Shown: piece after piece, positions 27,639-35,818 of the stretch
Layout of the letters: the number at the start of each line of letters is the position of its first letter
Position numbering within the stretch: position 1 is the stretch's first letter
DNA from: Streptomyces sp. NBC_00523
GTDB lineage: Bacteria > Actinomycetota > Actinomycetes > Streptomycetales > Streptomycetaceae
DNA length: 64,000 nt
Direction: 5' to 3'
Assembly (NCBI RefSeq): GCF_036346615.1
Contig: NZ_CP107836.1
Coordinates: forward strand, 1,426,001 to 1,490,000
The notes under the pieces: generated by a model
What the model was told of the DNA's origin: nothing
Databases searched by the model: none
The model's input: only the letters and a program-made list of their open reading frames with translations
Program-made: the position numbers and the translations under genes

Positions 27639-28222
27639 TTCGGTTCGTCTCCTTGCGCTCCGGCCGGCCGGAAGGGCGACCACCCTCCGGGAGGATCGTT
27701 CACCTTGTCCTCCAACAGCTCCAGCGCCTCCTCCCACCGGAAGCGGTCCGCCCCGCCGCCCGTTTTCGGCCGGTGGGGCTCGTACGACCCGATGAGAACG
27801 CCCATCTCCCGGAGCTGGTCCAGGCTCCGACCGTACGCCGGGTGGGCGGCCATGGCCGTGTTCACGTACGGGAGGACGGCGGTCGGGATGCCCAGCCCGT
27901 ATGCCTCGCACAGGATGCCGTGGGCCAGGGTGTCGGCGATGCCGGCCGTCCATTTGTTGATCGTGTTGAAGGTGGCGGGCGCGACGGCGATCGCGTCGGC
28001 CGGTGGCAGCGGACGCGGGCCGCCGGTACTGCGCCAGGCCGAGCGGATCGGGTAGCCGGTCTGGGCCTCGACCGCTTCCGTGTCCAGGAAGCCGAGCCCT
28101 TGGGGTGTGGCTACGACCCCGACGCCCCAGCCCTTGTCCTGTGCGGCGGTGATCAGCTTGTGGGCGTCGCCCGCGATGCCTGCGGCGCAGACCACGACGT
28201 ACAGGAAGGGCGGTCTCGTCAC
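27635..28222 (-). CDS. HFCD-type flavoprotein (phosphopantothenoylcysteine decarboxylase-like fold)
   Basis: The 195-residue protein has the flavin-binding features of the HFCD family. These are an N-terminal strand-turn (LYVVVCAAGIAGDAHKLI), DAIAVAPATFNTINKW in the region that contacts the flavin and substrate, and a later VLPYVNTAMAAHP segment resembling the PxMN clamp. The family includes decarboxylases of cysteine-containing substrates, but single-domain Streptomyces members are mostly uncharacterised. The start is GTG at 28222. It is coupled to the Nudix gene by an ATGA overlap and diverges from the RluA gene. A nucleotide- or coenzyme-related detoxification role is possible but unproven. 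Confidence 0.83.
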   Translation of the reverse strand: MTRPPFLYVVVCAAGIAGDAHKLITAAQDKGWGVGVVATPQGLGFLDTEAVEAQTGYPIRSAWRSTGGPRPLPPADAIAVAPATFNTINKWTAGIADTLAHGILCEAYGLGIPTAVLPYVNTAMAAHPAYGRSLDQLREMGVLIGSYEPHRPKTGGGADRFRWEEALELLEDKVNDPPGGWSPFRPAGAQGDEPK

Positions 28223-28326
28223 GCTTGGGCTCCCAGTCGTCGGCTCGGGCGGTGGGGTGCGGGCAGCGTACGTCGTCGGTCGCGGGCGGCCAGGGCCCCG
28301 GCCTCCGTGAAAGGATGCCCGGCACC

Positions 28327-28371
28327 ATGAGAACCATCAGCTTTTCGGTGCCGGGCCGGGGTCCCCGGTGA
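28327..28371 (+). CDS. Possible 14-residue leader peptide upstream of rluA-like gene
   Basis: An ATG at 28327, 11 nt after AAAGGA, opens a frame encoding MRTISFSVPGRGPR. Its TGA (28369-28371) overlaps the GTG start of the pseudouridine synthase in a GTGA junction. The frame runs through the loop and right arm of a 10-bp hairpin (28317-28326 with 28347-28356). This layout would couple synthase translation to the leader. It is too short for statistical coding evidence. Confidence 0.35.
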   Translation: MRTISFSVPGRGPR

Positions 28372-29303
28372 GGGGGCGGGCGAAGCCGCCGTCGGCGCCG
28401 CTTCCCCAGCGTGACGGTGTCGACCCGGTCCGGGTGCGGCTTCCGGCCGACCCGGACGGACGGTGGGCGACGGTCGGGGATCATCTCCTCGACCGGTTCG
28501 CCGGGGCCATCGGTGCGGACCGGGTGGTGGCGCTCCTCGCGGACGGGCGGTTCGTCTCGGCGGAGGGCCCGGTCACCGGCGACGAGCCTTACGCGACGGG
28601 GCTCTACCTCTGGTTCCACCGCGACTTCGCACCGGAGGTGCCCGTGCCGTTCCCGGTGGGTGTGGTGTACCGCGACGCGCATCTGGTCGTCGCGGACAAG
28701 CCGCACTTCCTGGCGACGATGCCGCGGGGCCGGCACATCACGGAGACGGCGGTGGCCCGGCTGCGCCGCGAGCTGGATCTGCCGCAGCTCCAGCCCGCGC
28801 ACCGGCTGGACCGGCTGACGGCGGGGCTGGTGCTGTTCGTGGTGCGGCCCGGGGAGCGCGGGGCGTACCAGACGCTGTTCCGGGACCGGCTGGTGCGCAA
28901 GGAGTACGAGGCGGTGGCCCCGTACGATCCCGGGCTCGGCCTGCCGCGTACGGTGCGCAGCCGCATCGTGAAGGAGCGCGGGGTGCTCGCCGCGCGCGAG
29001 GAGCCGGGCGAGCCGAACAGCGAGAGCCGGATCGAGCTGCTGGAACACCGGGGCGGGCTCGGCCGGTACCGGCTGCTGCCCGCGACCGGGCGCACGCACC
29101 AGCTGCGGGTGCACATGAACAGCCTGGGCCTGCCGCTGGTCGGCGATCCGGTGTACCCGGTGACCGAGCCGGACGCGGCGCCCGGTGACTTCTCGCACCC
29201 CCTGCAACTGCTCGCCAGGGTGCTGGAGTTCACCGACCCGGTCACGGGAGAGCCGCGCCGCTTCGAGAGCGGGCTGCGGCTCTCCGCGTGGCCGGATCAG
29301 TAG
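28368..29303 (+). CDS. RluA-family pseudouridine synthase
   Basis: The 311-residue protein contains the family signature HRLDRLTAG, with the catalytic aspartate in HRLD, followed by RKEYEAV and the C-terminal LLPATGRTHQLRVHM and GLPLVGDPVYP motifs. It isomerises uridines in rRNA or tRNA; the exact site is not predictable. An N-terminal ~90 residues include an S4-like region (LLDRFAGAIGADRVVALLADGRFV). The GTG start has little ribosome-binding sequence of its own and overlaps a possible leader-peptide stop, suggesting translational coupling. It is convergent with the metallo-hydrolase gene, with only 4 nt between the stops. Confidence 0.93.
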   Translation: MRGRAKPPSAPLPQRDGVDPVRVRLPADPDGRWATVGDHLLDRFAGAIGADRVVALLADGRFVSAEGPVTGDEPYATGLYLWFHRDFAPEVPVPFPVGVVYRDAHLVVADKPHFLATMPRGRHITETAVARLRRELDLPQLQPAHRLDRLTAGLVLFVVRPGERGAYQTLFRDRLVRKEYEAVAPYDPGLGLPRTVRSRIVKERGVLAAREEPGEPNSESRIELLEHRGGLGRYRLLPATGRTHQLRVHMNSLGLPLVGDPVYPVTEPDAAPGDFSHPLQLLARVLEFTDPVTGEPRRFESGLRLSAWPDQ

Positions 29304-29307
29304 AGCC

Positions 29308-29937
29308 TCAGTGGCCCCTCGCGATCCACTCGTCCAGGTGCGGGGCCTCCGCGCCGATGGTGGTGGAGTCGCCGTGGCCGGTGCGTACCTCGGTCGCCGG
29401 GTCCAGGGTGAGCAGCCGGTCCCGGATGGAGTCCACGATCACCGGGAACGACGAGAAGGACCGGCCGGTGGCGCCGGGGCCGCCCTGGAAGAGCGTGTCA
29501 CCGGTGAAGACCGTGGCCAGCCCGGGGGCGTACAGGCAGACCGCGCCGGGGGCGTGGCCCGGGGTGTGCAGGACGGTCAGCGTGGTCCCGGCGACGGTGA
29601 TCTCCTGGCCGTCGGTCAGTTCGCCGTCGGGGGCCCGGTCCGGGTGGGTCTGCTTCCACAGCGGCAGGTCGTCCGGGTGGAGCAGGACCGGTGCGCCGGT
29701 GGCGTCGGCGAGGGCCGGGGCGGCGTCGATGTGGTCGTTGTGCGCGTGGGTGCAGATGATGGCGCGCAGCGTGCGGCCGCCGAGGGCGTCCTCGATGGCG
29801 GCGGCGTCGTGCGCGGCGTCGATGACGACGGCCTCGGAGTCGTCGCCGACGATCCAGACGTTGTTGTCGACGTCCCACTCGCCGCCGTCGAGGGCGAAGG
29901 TGCCGGAGGTGACGAGGTGGTCGATGCGGGCGGTCAT
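29308..29937 (-). CDS. MBL-fold metallo-hydrolase paired with mycothiol-dependent dehydrogenase
   Basis: The 209-residue protein has the metallo-beta-lactamase fold signature THAHNDHID, with later ligands in HTPGHAPG, FTGDTLF and RTGHGDST. This matches glyoxalase-II-like thioester hydrolases. In actinobacteria such a gene commonly follows the S-(hydroxymethyl)mycothiol dehydrogenase. It is proposed to hydrolyse S-formylmycothiol to formate and mycothiol, completing formaldehyde oxidation. Here its ATG overlaps the dehydrogenase stop by one nt (TGATG), so the pair forms a two-gene operon. The specific substrate is inferred from that pairing. Confidence 0.9.
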   Translation of the reverse strand: MTARIDHLVTSGTFALDGGEWDVDNNVWIVGDDSEAVVIDAAHDAAAIEDALGGRTLRAIICTHAHNDHIDAAPALADATGAPVLLHPDDLPLWKQTHPDRAPDGELTDGQEITVAGTTLTVLHTPGHAPGAVCLYAPGLATVFTGDTLFQGGPGATGRSFSSFPVIVDSIRDRLLTLDPATEVRTGHGDSTTIGAEAPHLDEWIARGH

Positions 29938-31022
29938 CAGAACACCACCACCGAGCGCAGCACGTCGCCGTCGTGCATCCGGCCGAACGCCTGCTCGATG
30001 TCGCCGAGGCCGATGGTCTCCGTGACGAACGCGGCGAGGTCCAGGCGGCCCTGCTGGTGGAGGTCGATCAGCATCGGGAAGTCGCGGGACGGCAGGCAGT
30101 CCCCGTACCAGGAGGACTTGAGCGAGCCGCCGCGGCCGAAGACGTCGAGCAGCGGGAGTTCGAGCTGCATCTCGGGCGTGGGGACGCCGACGAGGACGAC
30201 GGTGCCGGCGAGGTCGCGGGCGTAGAACGCCTGCTTGTACGTCTCCGGGCGGCCGACGGCCTCGATGACGACGTCGGCGCCGTTGCCGCCGGTCAGCTCG
30301 CGGATGGCCTCGACGGGGTCGGTGGAGCGGGAGTTGACGGTGTGCGTGGCACCCATCGACTTCGCCGTCTCCAGCTTGCGGTCGTCGATGTCGACGGCAA
30401 TGATCTTCGCCGCGCCGGCCAGCCGGGCGCCCGCGATCGCGGCGTCACCGACACCACCGCAGCCGATGACGGCCACCGAGTCGCCGCGGCCGACCTGGCC
30501 GGTGTTGATGGCGGCGCCGATGCCTGCCATGACACCGCAGCCGAGGAGCCCGGCCACCTCGGGGGCGACCTCCGGGTCCACCTTGGTGCACTGGCCGGAG
30601 GCGACGAGGGTCTTCTCGGCGAAGGCGCCGATGCCCAGGGCGGGCGAGAGCTCGGTGCCGTCGAGGAGGGTCATCTTCTGCTTCGCGTTGTGCGTGTCGA
30701 AGCAGTACCAGGGGCGCCCGCGCAGACAGGCGCGGCACTGGCCGCACACCGCACGCCAGTTGAGGATCACGAAGTCGCCCGGGGCGACGTCCGTGACGCC
30801 CTCGCCGACGGACTCCACGACGCCCGCGGCCTCGTGGCCGAGGAGGAAGGGGAACTCGTCGTTGATGCCGCCCTGCTTGTAGTGCAGGTCGGTGTGGCAG
30901 ACGCCGCACGCCTGGATCTTGACCACGGCCTCACCGGGGCCGGGGTCCGGAATGACGATCGTCTCGACGCGGACCGGTTCGTTCTTCCCCGGCGCGATGA
31001 CCCCTTGTACGTGCTGCGGCAT
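29937..31022 (-). CDS. mscR: S-(hydroxymethyl)mycothiol dehydrogenase
   Basis: The 361-residue protein is a zinc-dependent medium-chain dehydrogenase. Catalytic-zinc ligands lie in [10 protein letters not shown] and GHEAAG, structural-zinc cysteines in [15 protein letters not shown], and the NAD-binding [10 protein letters not shown] at about 188. Overall sequence, including the N-terminal [12 protein letters not shown] and the C-terminal [10 protein letters not shown], matches the mycothiol-dependent formaldehyde dehydrogenase / nitrosomycothiol reductase of actinobacteria. It oxidises the formaldehyde-mycothiol adduct to S-formylmycothiol. The adjoining hydrolase gene supports the call. The ATG at 31022 is preceded by AAAGGGAG. 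Confidence 0.93.
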   Translation of the reverse strand: MPQHVQGVIAPGKNEPVRVETIVIPDPGPGEAVVKIQACGVCHTDLHYKQGGINDEFPFLLGHEAAGVVESVGEGVTDVAPGDFVILNWRAVCGQCRACLRGRPWYCFDTHNAKQKMTLLDGTELSPALGIGAFAEKTLVASGQCTKVDPEVAPEVAGLLGCGVMAGIGAAINTGQVGRGDSVAVIGCGGVGDAAIAGARLAGAAKIIAVDIDDRKLETAKSMGATHTVNSRSTDPVEAIRELTGGNGADVVIEAVGRPETYKQAFYARDLAGTVVLVGVPTPEMQLELPLLDVFGRGGSLKSSWYGDCLPSRDFPMLIDLHQQGRLDLAAFVTETIGLGDIEQAFGRMHDGDVLRSVVVF

Positions 31023-31127
31023 TCCCGTGGACTCCCTTTTCCCGACTCTTCACTGAGACCGGTGCTCCCGGTTTTCGGCCGGGATCGATCACGGGCCACG
31101 GTACGCCGTGCGGGGTGTCCGCCGGAC

Positions 31128-31829
31128 TCAGGGCGCGAGGACGTCCAGCTCGTGCAGGGCGCCGACAGCGATCTCCTTCGTCAGCCGCTCGGCCTCGTCG
31201 GCGTCGCCCGCGCGTACGGCCTCGGCGAGGCGTACGTGGAGGGTGACCGCCGCCGGATCGGGGTCCTCGAACATCACCTGGTGGTGCGTGCGGCCCGCCA
31301 GGACCTCGGCGACCACGTCGCCCAGGCGCGCGAACATCTCGTTGCCGGAGGCGTTGAGGACGATGCGGTGGAAGGCGATGTCGTGTTCGAGGTAGCCCTC
31401 CAGCTGCTGGCCGCGCGAGGTGGCGACCATGCCGAGGGCGCGCTGGGTCAGCTCGGCACACTGCTCCGGGGTGGCGTGGCGGGCGGCGAGCGAGGCGGCG
31501 ACCGGCTCGATCGCTGACCGCAGGACGGTGAGGGAGCGCAGCTGGCGGGGGCGGTCCGCGCCTGCCAGCCGCCACCGGATGACCTGGGGGTCGTACACGT
31601 TCCACGCCTCGGTGGGCCGTACGGTCACGCCGACGCGGCGGCGGGACTCGACCAGGTGCATGGACTCCAGGACCCGGATCACCTCGCGGACCACCGTGCG
31701 CGAGACGTCGAAGCGCTGGGCCAGCTCGTCGGTGCGCAGCACCTGGCCGGGCGGGTGCTCCCCGGCGGCGATCTCCAGGCCCAGGGTGTCCAGGACATGC
31801 GTGTGGAGCCCCTGGGCAGGTGTGGTCAT
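31128..31829 (-). CDS. gntR: FadR-subfamily GntR repressor of gluconate genes
   Basis: The 233-residue regulator has an N-terminal winged helix (VLRTDELAQRFDVSRTVVREVIRVLESMHLVESRRRVGV). The C-terminal all-helical FCD ligand domain carries the metal/ligand histidines in EHDIAFH and HHQV. It is divergent from gntK and gntP, so it most likely represses them and responds to gluconate or 6-phosphogluconate. The ATG at 31829 is preferred because the motif-bearing protein begins there; an ATG at 31862 would add 11 residues reading through the operator region. No strong ribosome site precedes either. Two GT-N3-AC operator candidates lie in the intergenic region. Confidence 0.9.
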   Translation of the reverse strand: MTTPAQGLHTHVLDTLGLEIAAGEHPPGQVLRTDELAQRFDVSRTVVREVIRVLESMHLVESRRRVGVTVRPTEAWNVYDPQVIRWRLAGADRPRQLRSLTVLRSAIEPVAASLAARHATPEQCAELTQRALGMVATSRGQQLEGYLEHDIAFHRIVLNASGNEMFARLGDVVAEVLAGRTHHQVMFEDPDPAAVTLHVRLAEAVRAGDADEAERLTKEIAVGALHELDVLAP

Positions 31830-31865
31830 GGATCCAGGGTACGGGGCCGCCCTCGGCGGCATTAA

Positions 31866-31904
31866 GTACGACGTTTATGTCACACCCTCTTGAATAAGTC
31901 GTAC
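31866..31904. promoter_or_regulatory. Twin GntR/FadR-type operators between gntR and gntK
   Basis: GTACGAC (31866-31872) and GTCGTAC (31898-31904) form a perfect 7-bp inverted repeat. Each also fits the GT-N3-AC core bound by FadR-type GntR regulators. Their centres are 32 bp apart, three helical turns. CTTAAT for gntR and TATAGG (31906-31911) for gntK are candidate -10 elements beside them. Confidence 0.6.
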
Positions 31905-31971
31905 GTATAGGTTTCAGTGGCGCGACGGACCGATGTCGAGGAAGACATCGCAGAGACAGCGAGGCACCGCT

Positions 31972-32481
31972 ATGAGCACCCCCCACGTCGTCGTGGTGAT
32001 GGGCGTGGCAGGGACCGGCAAGACCACGATCGGCCCCCTGCTCGCCGACGCACTGGGCGTTCCGTACGCCGAGGGCGACGACTTCCATCCCCCGGCGAAC
32101 ATCGCCAAGATGTCGGCCGGCACCCCGCTGGACGACGCGGACCGGTGGCCCTGGCTCGACGCGATCGGGCAGTGGGCGCACGGCCGGGCGGGGCTCGGCG
32201 GGGTCGTCAGCAGCTCCGCGCTCAAGCGCGCCTACCGGGACCGGCTGCGCGCCGAGGCCCCGGGCGCGGTCTTCCTCCACCTGACCGGTGACCGGTCCCT
32301 GATCGAGGAGCGGATGGCGGGCCGCAAGGGCCACTTCATGCCGACCGCGCTCCTCGACTCCCAGTTCGCCACCCTCCAGCCGCTGGAGGACGACGAGGCC
32401 GGCGTCTCCGTGGACGTCTCCGGCACCCCCGAAGAAATCACCCAGCGAGCCGTCGCCGCGTTGCGGCGGCTCGACAGCTAA
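31972..32481 (+). CDS. gntK: Gluconokinase
   Basis: The 169-residue kinase carries Walker A GVAGTGKTT near the N-terminus and a FHPPANIAKM segment that contacts gluconate. It also has RWPWLDAIG, ALKRAYRDRLR and LTGDRSLIEERM, all hallmarks of the GntK family, which phosphorylates D-gluconate to 6-phosphogluconate. The ATG at 31972 has GAGG upstream; an earlier in-frame ATG at 31933 adds non-conserved residues. The permease gene begins 11 nt downstream, so the two form an operon feeding the pentose phosphate pathway. Control by the divergent GntR is inferred. Confidence 0.94.
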   Translation: MSTPHVVVVMGVAGTGKTTIGPLLADALGVPYAEGDDFHPPANIAKMSAGTPLDDADRWPWLDAIGQWAHGRAGLGGVVSSSALKRAYRDRLRAEAPGAVFLHLTGDRSLIEERMAGRKGHFMPTALLDSQFATLQPLEDDEAGVSVDVSGTPEEITQRAVAALRRLDS

Positions 32482-32492
32482 GGACCACCACC

Positions 32493-33890
32493 GTGACCAG
32501 TCTCAGCGTCGAGACGCTGGCAGCGGACGCCGTCGAACCGATCACCTCGGCCGGCAACGCGCAGTTGGGCATCGCCGTCCTGGCGGGCATCGCCGTCATC
32601 GTCCTGCTCATCACCAAGTTCAAGATGCACGCGTTCCTCGCGCTCACCATCGGCTCGCTGGCGCTCGGCTCCTTCGCCGGTGCCGCGCCGGCGAAGACGA
32701 TAGCGAGCTTCACCGCGGGCCTCGGCTCCACCGTCGCGGGCGTCGGCGTCCTGATCGCGCTCGGCGCGATCCTGGGCAAGCTGCTCGCGGACTCCGGCGG
32801 CGCCGACCAGATCGTGGACACGATCCTGGCGCGGACGAGCAAGCGTGCCATGCCGTGGGCGATGGTCCTCATCGCCTCGATCATCGGCCTGCCGCTGTTC
32901 TTCGAGGTCGGGATCGTCCTGCTGATCCCGGTCGTGCTGCTCGTCGCCAAGCGCGGCAACTACTCCCTGATGCGCATCGGCATCCCGGCCCTGGCCGGCC
33001 TGTCCGTGATGCACGGCCTCATCCCGCCGCACCCCGGCCCGCTCGTCGCGATCGACGCGCTGGACGCCAACCTCGGCGTCACGCTGGCCCTCGGCGTGGT
33101 CGTCGCGATCCCGACGGTGATCCTGGCCGGACCGGTCTTCTCGCGTTACGCCGCCCGCTGGGTGGACATCAAGGCGCCGGAGAAGATGATCCCGCAGCGC
33201 CCCTCCGAGGACCTGGAGCGCCGCCCCGGCTTCGGCGCCACCCTCGCCACGATCCTGCTGCCCGTCGTGCTGATGCTGATCAAGGCGCTCGTGGACATCG
33301 TGGTGGACGACCCGGAGCAGGGGCTCCAGAAGGTCACGGACGTAATCGGCTCGCCGCTGATCGCGCTGCTCGCGGCCGTGATCGTCGGCATGTTCACGCT
33401 GGGCCGGGCGGCCGGCTTCACCAGGGCGCGGCTCTCCACCACCGTGGAGAAGTCGCTCGCCCCGATCGCCGGGGTGCTGCTCATCGTGGGCGCGGGCGGC
33501 GGCTTCAAGCAGACGCTGATCGACGCGGGCGTGGGCCAGATGATCCTGGACTTCTCCGAGGACTGGTCGATCCCCGCGCTGCTGCTCGGCTGGCTGATCG
33601 CGGTCGCGATCCGGCTGGCGACCGGCTCGGCGACCGTGGCGACGATCTCGGCGGCCGGTCTGGTCGCCCCGCTCGCGGCCGACATGTCGACCTCGCACGC
33701 GGCCCTGCTGGTCCTCGCCGTCGGCGCGGGATCGCTCTTCTTCAGCCATGTCAACGACGCCGGTTTCTGGCTGGTGAAGGAGTACTTCGGCATGGACGTG
33801 GGCCAGACGGTGAAGACCTGGTCGGTGATGGAGACGATCATCTCCGTGGTCTCGCTGGTGTTCATCCTGCTGCTGTCACTGGTCCTCTAG
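32493..33890 (+). CDS. gntP: Gluconate:H+ symporter
   Basis: This 465-residue integral membrane protein has about 12-14 hydrophobic segments and GntP-family signatures. These are ALGAILGKLLADSGGADQI near 90, PLFFEVGIVLLIPV, the GLIPPHPGP motif near 175, and the C-terminal LATGSATVATISAAG and FFSHVNDAGFWLVKEYF. It imports gluconate, which the adjacent kinase phosphorylates. The start is GTG with AAGGACC upstream. Its last 15 nt overlap the 3' end of the convergent cytochrome gene. Confidence 0.95.
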   Translation: MTSLSVETLAADAVEPITSAGNAQLGIAVLAGIAVIVLLITKFKMHAFLALTIGSLALGSFAGAAPAKTIASFTAGLGSTVAGVGVLIALGAILGKLLADSGGADQIVDTILARTSKRAMPWAMVLIASIIGLPLFFEVGIVLLIPVVLLVAKRGNYSLMRIGIPALAGLSVMHGLIPPHPGPLVAIDALDANLGVTLALGVVVAIPTVILAGPVFSRYAARWVDIKAPEKMIPQRPSEDLERRPGFGATLATILLPVVLMLIKALVDIVVDDPEQGLQKVTDVIGSPLIALLAAVIVGMFTLGRAAGFTRARLSTTVEKSLAPIAGVLLIVGAGGGFKQTLIDAGVGQMILDFSEDWSIPALLLGWLIAVAIRLATGSATVATISAAGLVAPLAADMSTSHAALLVLAVGAGSLFFSHVNDAGFWLVKEYFGMDVGQTVKTWSVMETIISVVSLVFILLLSLVL

Positions 33891-34559
33891 CCGGTCCTCC
33901 GCCCCGGGCGCCCACAGCGGGTGCTCGCGGCGGGCCCACTCCCGGCCCACCGACCCGGAGCGCATGCCGCGGCGTGCCTCCGGGTCGGCGTACGCCTTGG
34001 CGATGTGGCCGGCCAGCACGAGCCCGGCCGCGAGGGCCAGCCAGTCGTGGACGAAGGTCGCGGCGGTGCGCCACACCAGCGGGGCGAACCCGGTGAACCA
34101 CATCAGGAGCCCGGTCCCGGCCATCACCAGCACCGCCCCGGCGATCCACGCCGCGTACAGCTTCTGCCCTGCGTTGAACTTCCCGGCCGGGCGCGCACCG
34201 GGCCGCCGGTCGCGCCGCAGGGCCGCCCGCAGCCAGGTCCGGTCGTGCGGCCCGAACCGGTTGAGCCGCCGCAGGTCCGCCCGCAACGGCCGCGCCGCGA
34301 GACCCGCGAGCAGCGGTACGGGGATGAGCAGACCGGACCACTCGTGCACGGTCACCACCAGGTGGCGGCGCCCGACGAGTTCGGCGAGCTGCGGCACGTA
34401 CAGGCAGGCGGCCGAGGCCACACACAGCAGCGTCAGCGCGGCGGTGGCCCGGTGCACCAGGCGCACCGGGCGGGCGAACCGGTGGACCCGCCCGGCCGGT
34501 TCAGACGGTGGGGGCGTCCTCGCGGCCGTTGGACCGGCCGACCCAGGCGTCGACGTCAT
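33876..34559 (-). CDS. Cytochrome b561-type membrane subunit
   Basis: The 227-residue protein has four hydrophobic helices (starting near 38, 75, 133 and 165). Histidines are placed as haem ligands in LVHRATA, VTVHEWSG and FVHDWLALAAG, matching the cytochrome b subunits of hydrogenases, formate dehydrogenases and related oxidoreductases. Its ATG lies inside the 3' end of the molybdopterin oxidoreductase gene, a 59-nt out-of-frame overlap, and no later in-frame start precedes the first helix. Inference: it passes electrons between the quinone pool and the exported molybdoenzyme. Confidence 0.86.
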   Translation of the reverse strand: MTSTPGSAGPTAARTPPPSEPAGRVHRFARPVRLVHRATAALTLLCVASAACLYVPQLAELVGRRHLVVTVHEWSGLLIPVPLLAGLAARPLRADLRRLNRFGPHDRTWLRAALRRDRRPGARPAGKFNAGQKLYAAWIAGAVLVMAGTGLLMWFTGFAPLVWRTAATFVHDWLALAAGLVLAGHIAKAYADPEARRGMRSGSVGREWARREHPLWAPGAEDRLEDQ

Positions 34560-35268
34560 AACCGAGCTTCTCCCAGTAACCGGGGCGTACGGAGTCCGTG
34601 ACGGTGATCCCGGAGAGCCATTTCGCCGACTTGTAGAAGTACATCGGGGCCACGTAGAGCCGTACCGGCCCGCCGTGCGCGTGGGACACCGGCGCGTCGT
34701 TCATCCGCAGCGCCACGAGCACGTCGGCGCGGCGGGCCTGGGCGAGGGTCAGGCTCTCGCTGTAGGTCCCGTCGAAGCAGGTGAAACGGACGGCCTTCGC
34801 CCCAGGCCGCACCCCGGCCGCGTCGAGCAGGGCGGAGAGCCGCACGCCCTCGAAGGCGGTCTGCGGCACCCGCCAGCCGGTGACGCACTGGACGTCCCGG
34901 ACGGTCCGGGTCTGCTCCATGCCACGCAGGGCGTCGAGCGTGTACGTGGCCGGGCGGTCGACCAGCCCGTCGATCCTGAGCCGGTAGTCGGCGGCGCCCC
35001 TGGCCGGTACGGAGGAGGCCACGGAGTAGTAGCGGAAGCCGCCGCCGTTGGGCAGCAGTCCGGTGAGCCCCGTGGGGTCCTTGCCCGCGACCGCGCCCAG
35101 GCCCGATTCCAGGGTCCGTTGCAGCACCGGCGCGGCGACCAGTCCGGCGGCGCCGAGGCCCAGCATGGCCAGGACCACGCGGCGCCCGACGGGGGCGCCG
35201 ACGCCGTCCGGGCCGTCGTCGGGTGGGCCGTCGTCGGGTGGGCCGTCGTCGGGTGGGGAACTGTTCAC
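34501..35268 (-). CDS. Exported molybdopterin-dependent oxidoreductase (sulfite oxidase / MsrP-like)
   Basis: The 255-residue protein has an N-terminal twin-arginine-like segment (GRRVVLAMLGLGAAG), then a sulfite-oxidase-fold molybdopterin domain. RIDGLVDRP, RTVRDVQCVTGWRV with the molybdenum-ligating cysteine, and VRLYVAPMYFYKSAKW are visible. Members include MsrP, which repairs oxidised methionines outside the membrane, although the partner here is a cytochrome b561-type rather than an obvious MsrQ. The first 20 residues are three PPDDG repeats from a tandem 15-bp repeat. The GTG at 35268 lacks a strong ribosome site, but later starts would lose the Tat-like signal. Confidence 0.88.
   Translation of the reverse strand: MNSSPPDDGPPDDGPPDDGPDGVGAPVGRRVVLAMLGLGAAGLVAAPVLQRTLESGLGAVAGKDPTGLTGLLPNGGGFRYYSVASSVPARGAADYRLRIDGLVDRPATYTLDALRGMEQTRTVRDVQCVTGWRVPQTAFEGVRLSALLDAAGVRPGAKAVRFTCFDGTYSESLTLAQARRADVLVALRMNDAPVSHAHGGPVRLYVAPMYFYKSAKWLSGITVTDSVRPGYWEKLGYDVDAWVGRSNGREDAPTV
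35210..35254 (-). repeat. Three perfect 15-bp tandem repeats encoding PPDDG
   Basis: The unit GGGCCGTCGTCGGGT (plus strand) is repeated exactly three times (35210-35224, 35225-35239, 35240-35254). In the molybdoenzyme gene it encodes PPDDG units before the export signal. Slippage here would change repeat number in frame. Confidence 0.9.
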
Positions 35269-35380
35269 CCGACGATTCGAGCACCCGGGGCGCCCGGACG
35301 CCAGGGGCGGCGGCGGGCCGTCACCGTCCCGTCAGATTTTGCCGCGCGCCGGTCCGGGGCCGGGTGCCAGACTGACGCCC

Positions 35381-35818
35381 ATGCCGAACCGTGAAGCGCT
35401 CAAGCCCTTCCTGCTCGCCTTCCCGGGCCCGCTGCGCGACCAGCTGGTCGCCGCGGTCCTGGACGGGCGGAAGGTGTCGACCTCCGGACTGCTCGTGGAG
35501 TACGAGATCGAGCAGGAGGAGCTGCCGCCGGTCGGCGAGCGGTCCGCCCTCATCGACTCGGACGGCCGGGAGATCGCCGTACTCGAAGTGACCGAGGTCC
35601 GGGTGCTGCCGCTGGCGGACGTGGACCTCCAGCACGCGCTGGACGAGGGCGAGGGCTATGCCTCGGTCGCCGAGTGGCGGGCGGGCCACGAGCGGTTCTG
35701 GCACAGCGAGGAGATGCGCGACGCGCTCGGCGACCCGGAGTTCACGGTGGACGACCGGACGATGATCGTCGCCGAGCGGTTCCGGGTGGTCGAGCGCATC
35801 GAGCCGGACGCGACCTAG
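35381..35818 (+). CDS. ASCH domain protein
   Basis: The 145-residue protein matches the ASCH family, a PUA-like beta-barrel fold proposed to bind RNA or nucleotides. It has LAFPGPLRDQLVAAVLDGRKVSTSGL, GERSALIDSDGREIAVLEVTEVRV and a C-terminal MIVAERFRVVERI strand pair. The lysine/arginine in DGRK is typical of the ligand site. No strong ribosome site precedes the ATG. It stands alone and converges on the FUSC gene; both stop codons lie in the same CTAG palindrome at 35815-35818. Confidence 0.88.
   Translation: MPNREALKPFLLAFPGPLRDQLVAAVLDGRKVSTSGLLVEYEIEQEELPPVGERSALIDSDGREIAVLEVTEVRVLPLADVDLQHALDEGEGYASVAEWRAGHERFWHSEEMRDALGDPEFTVDDRTMIVAERFRVVERIEPDAT

Noticed and set aside
35210-35254. 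Tandem repeats as a CRISPR or mobile signature
   Set aside because: Only three 15-bp units with no spacers, lying inside a coding sequence.
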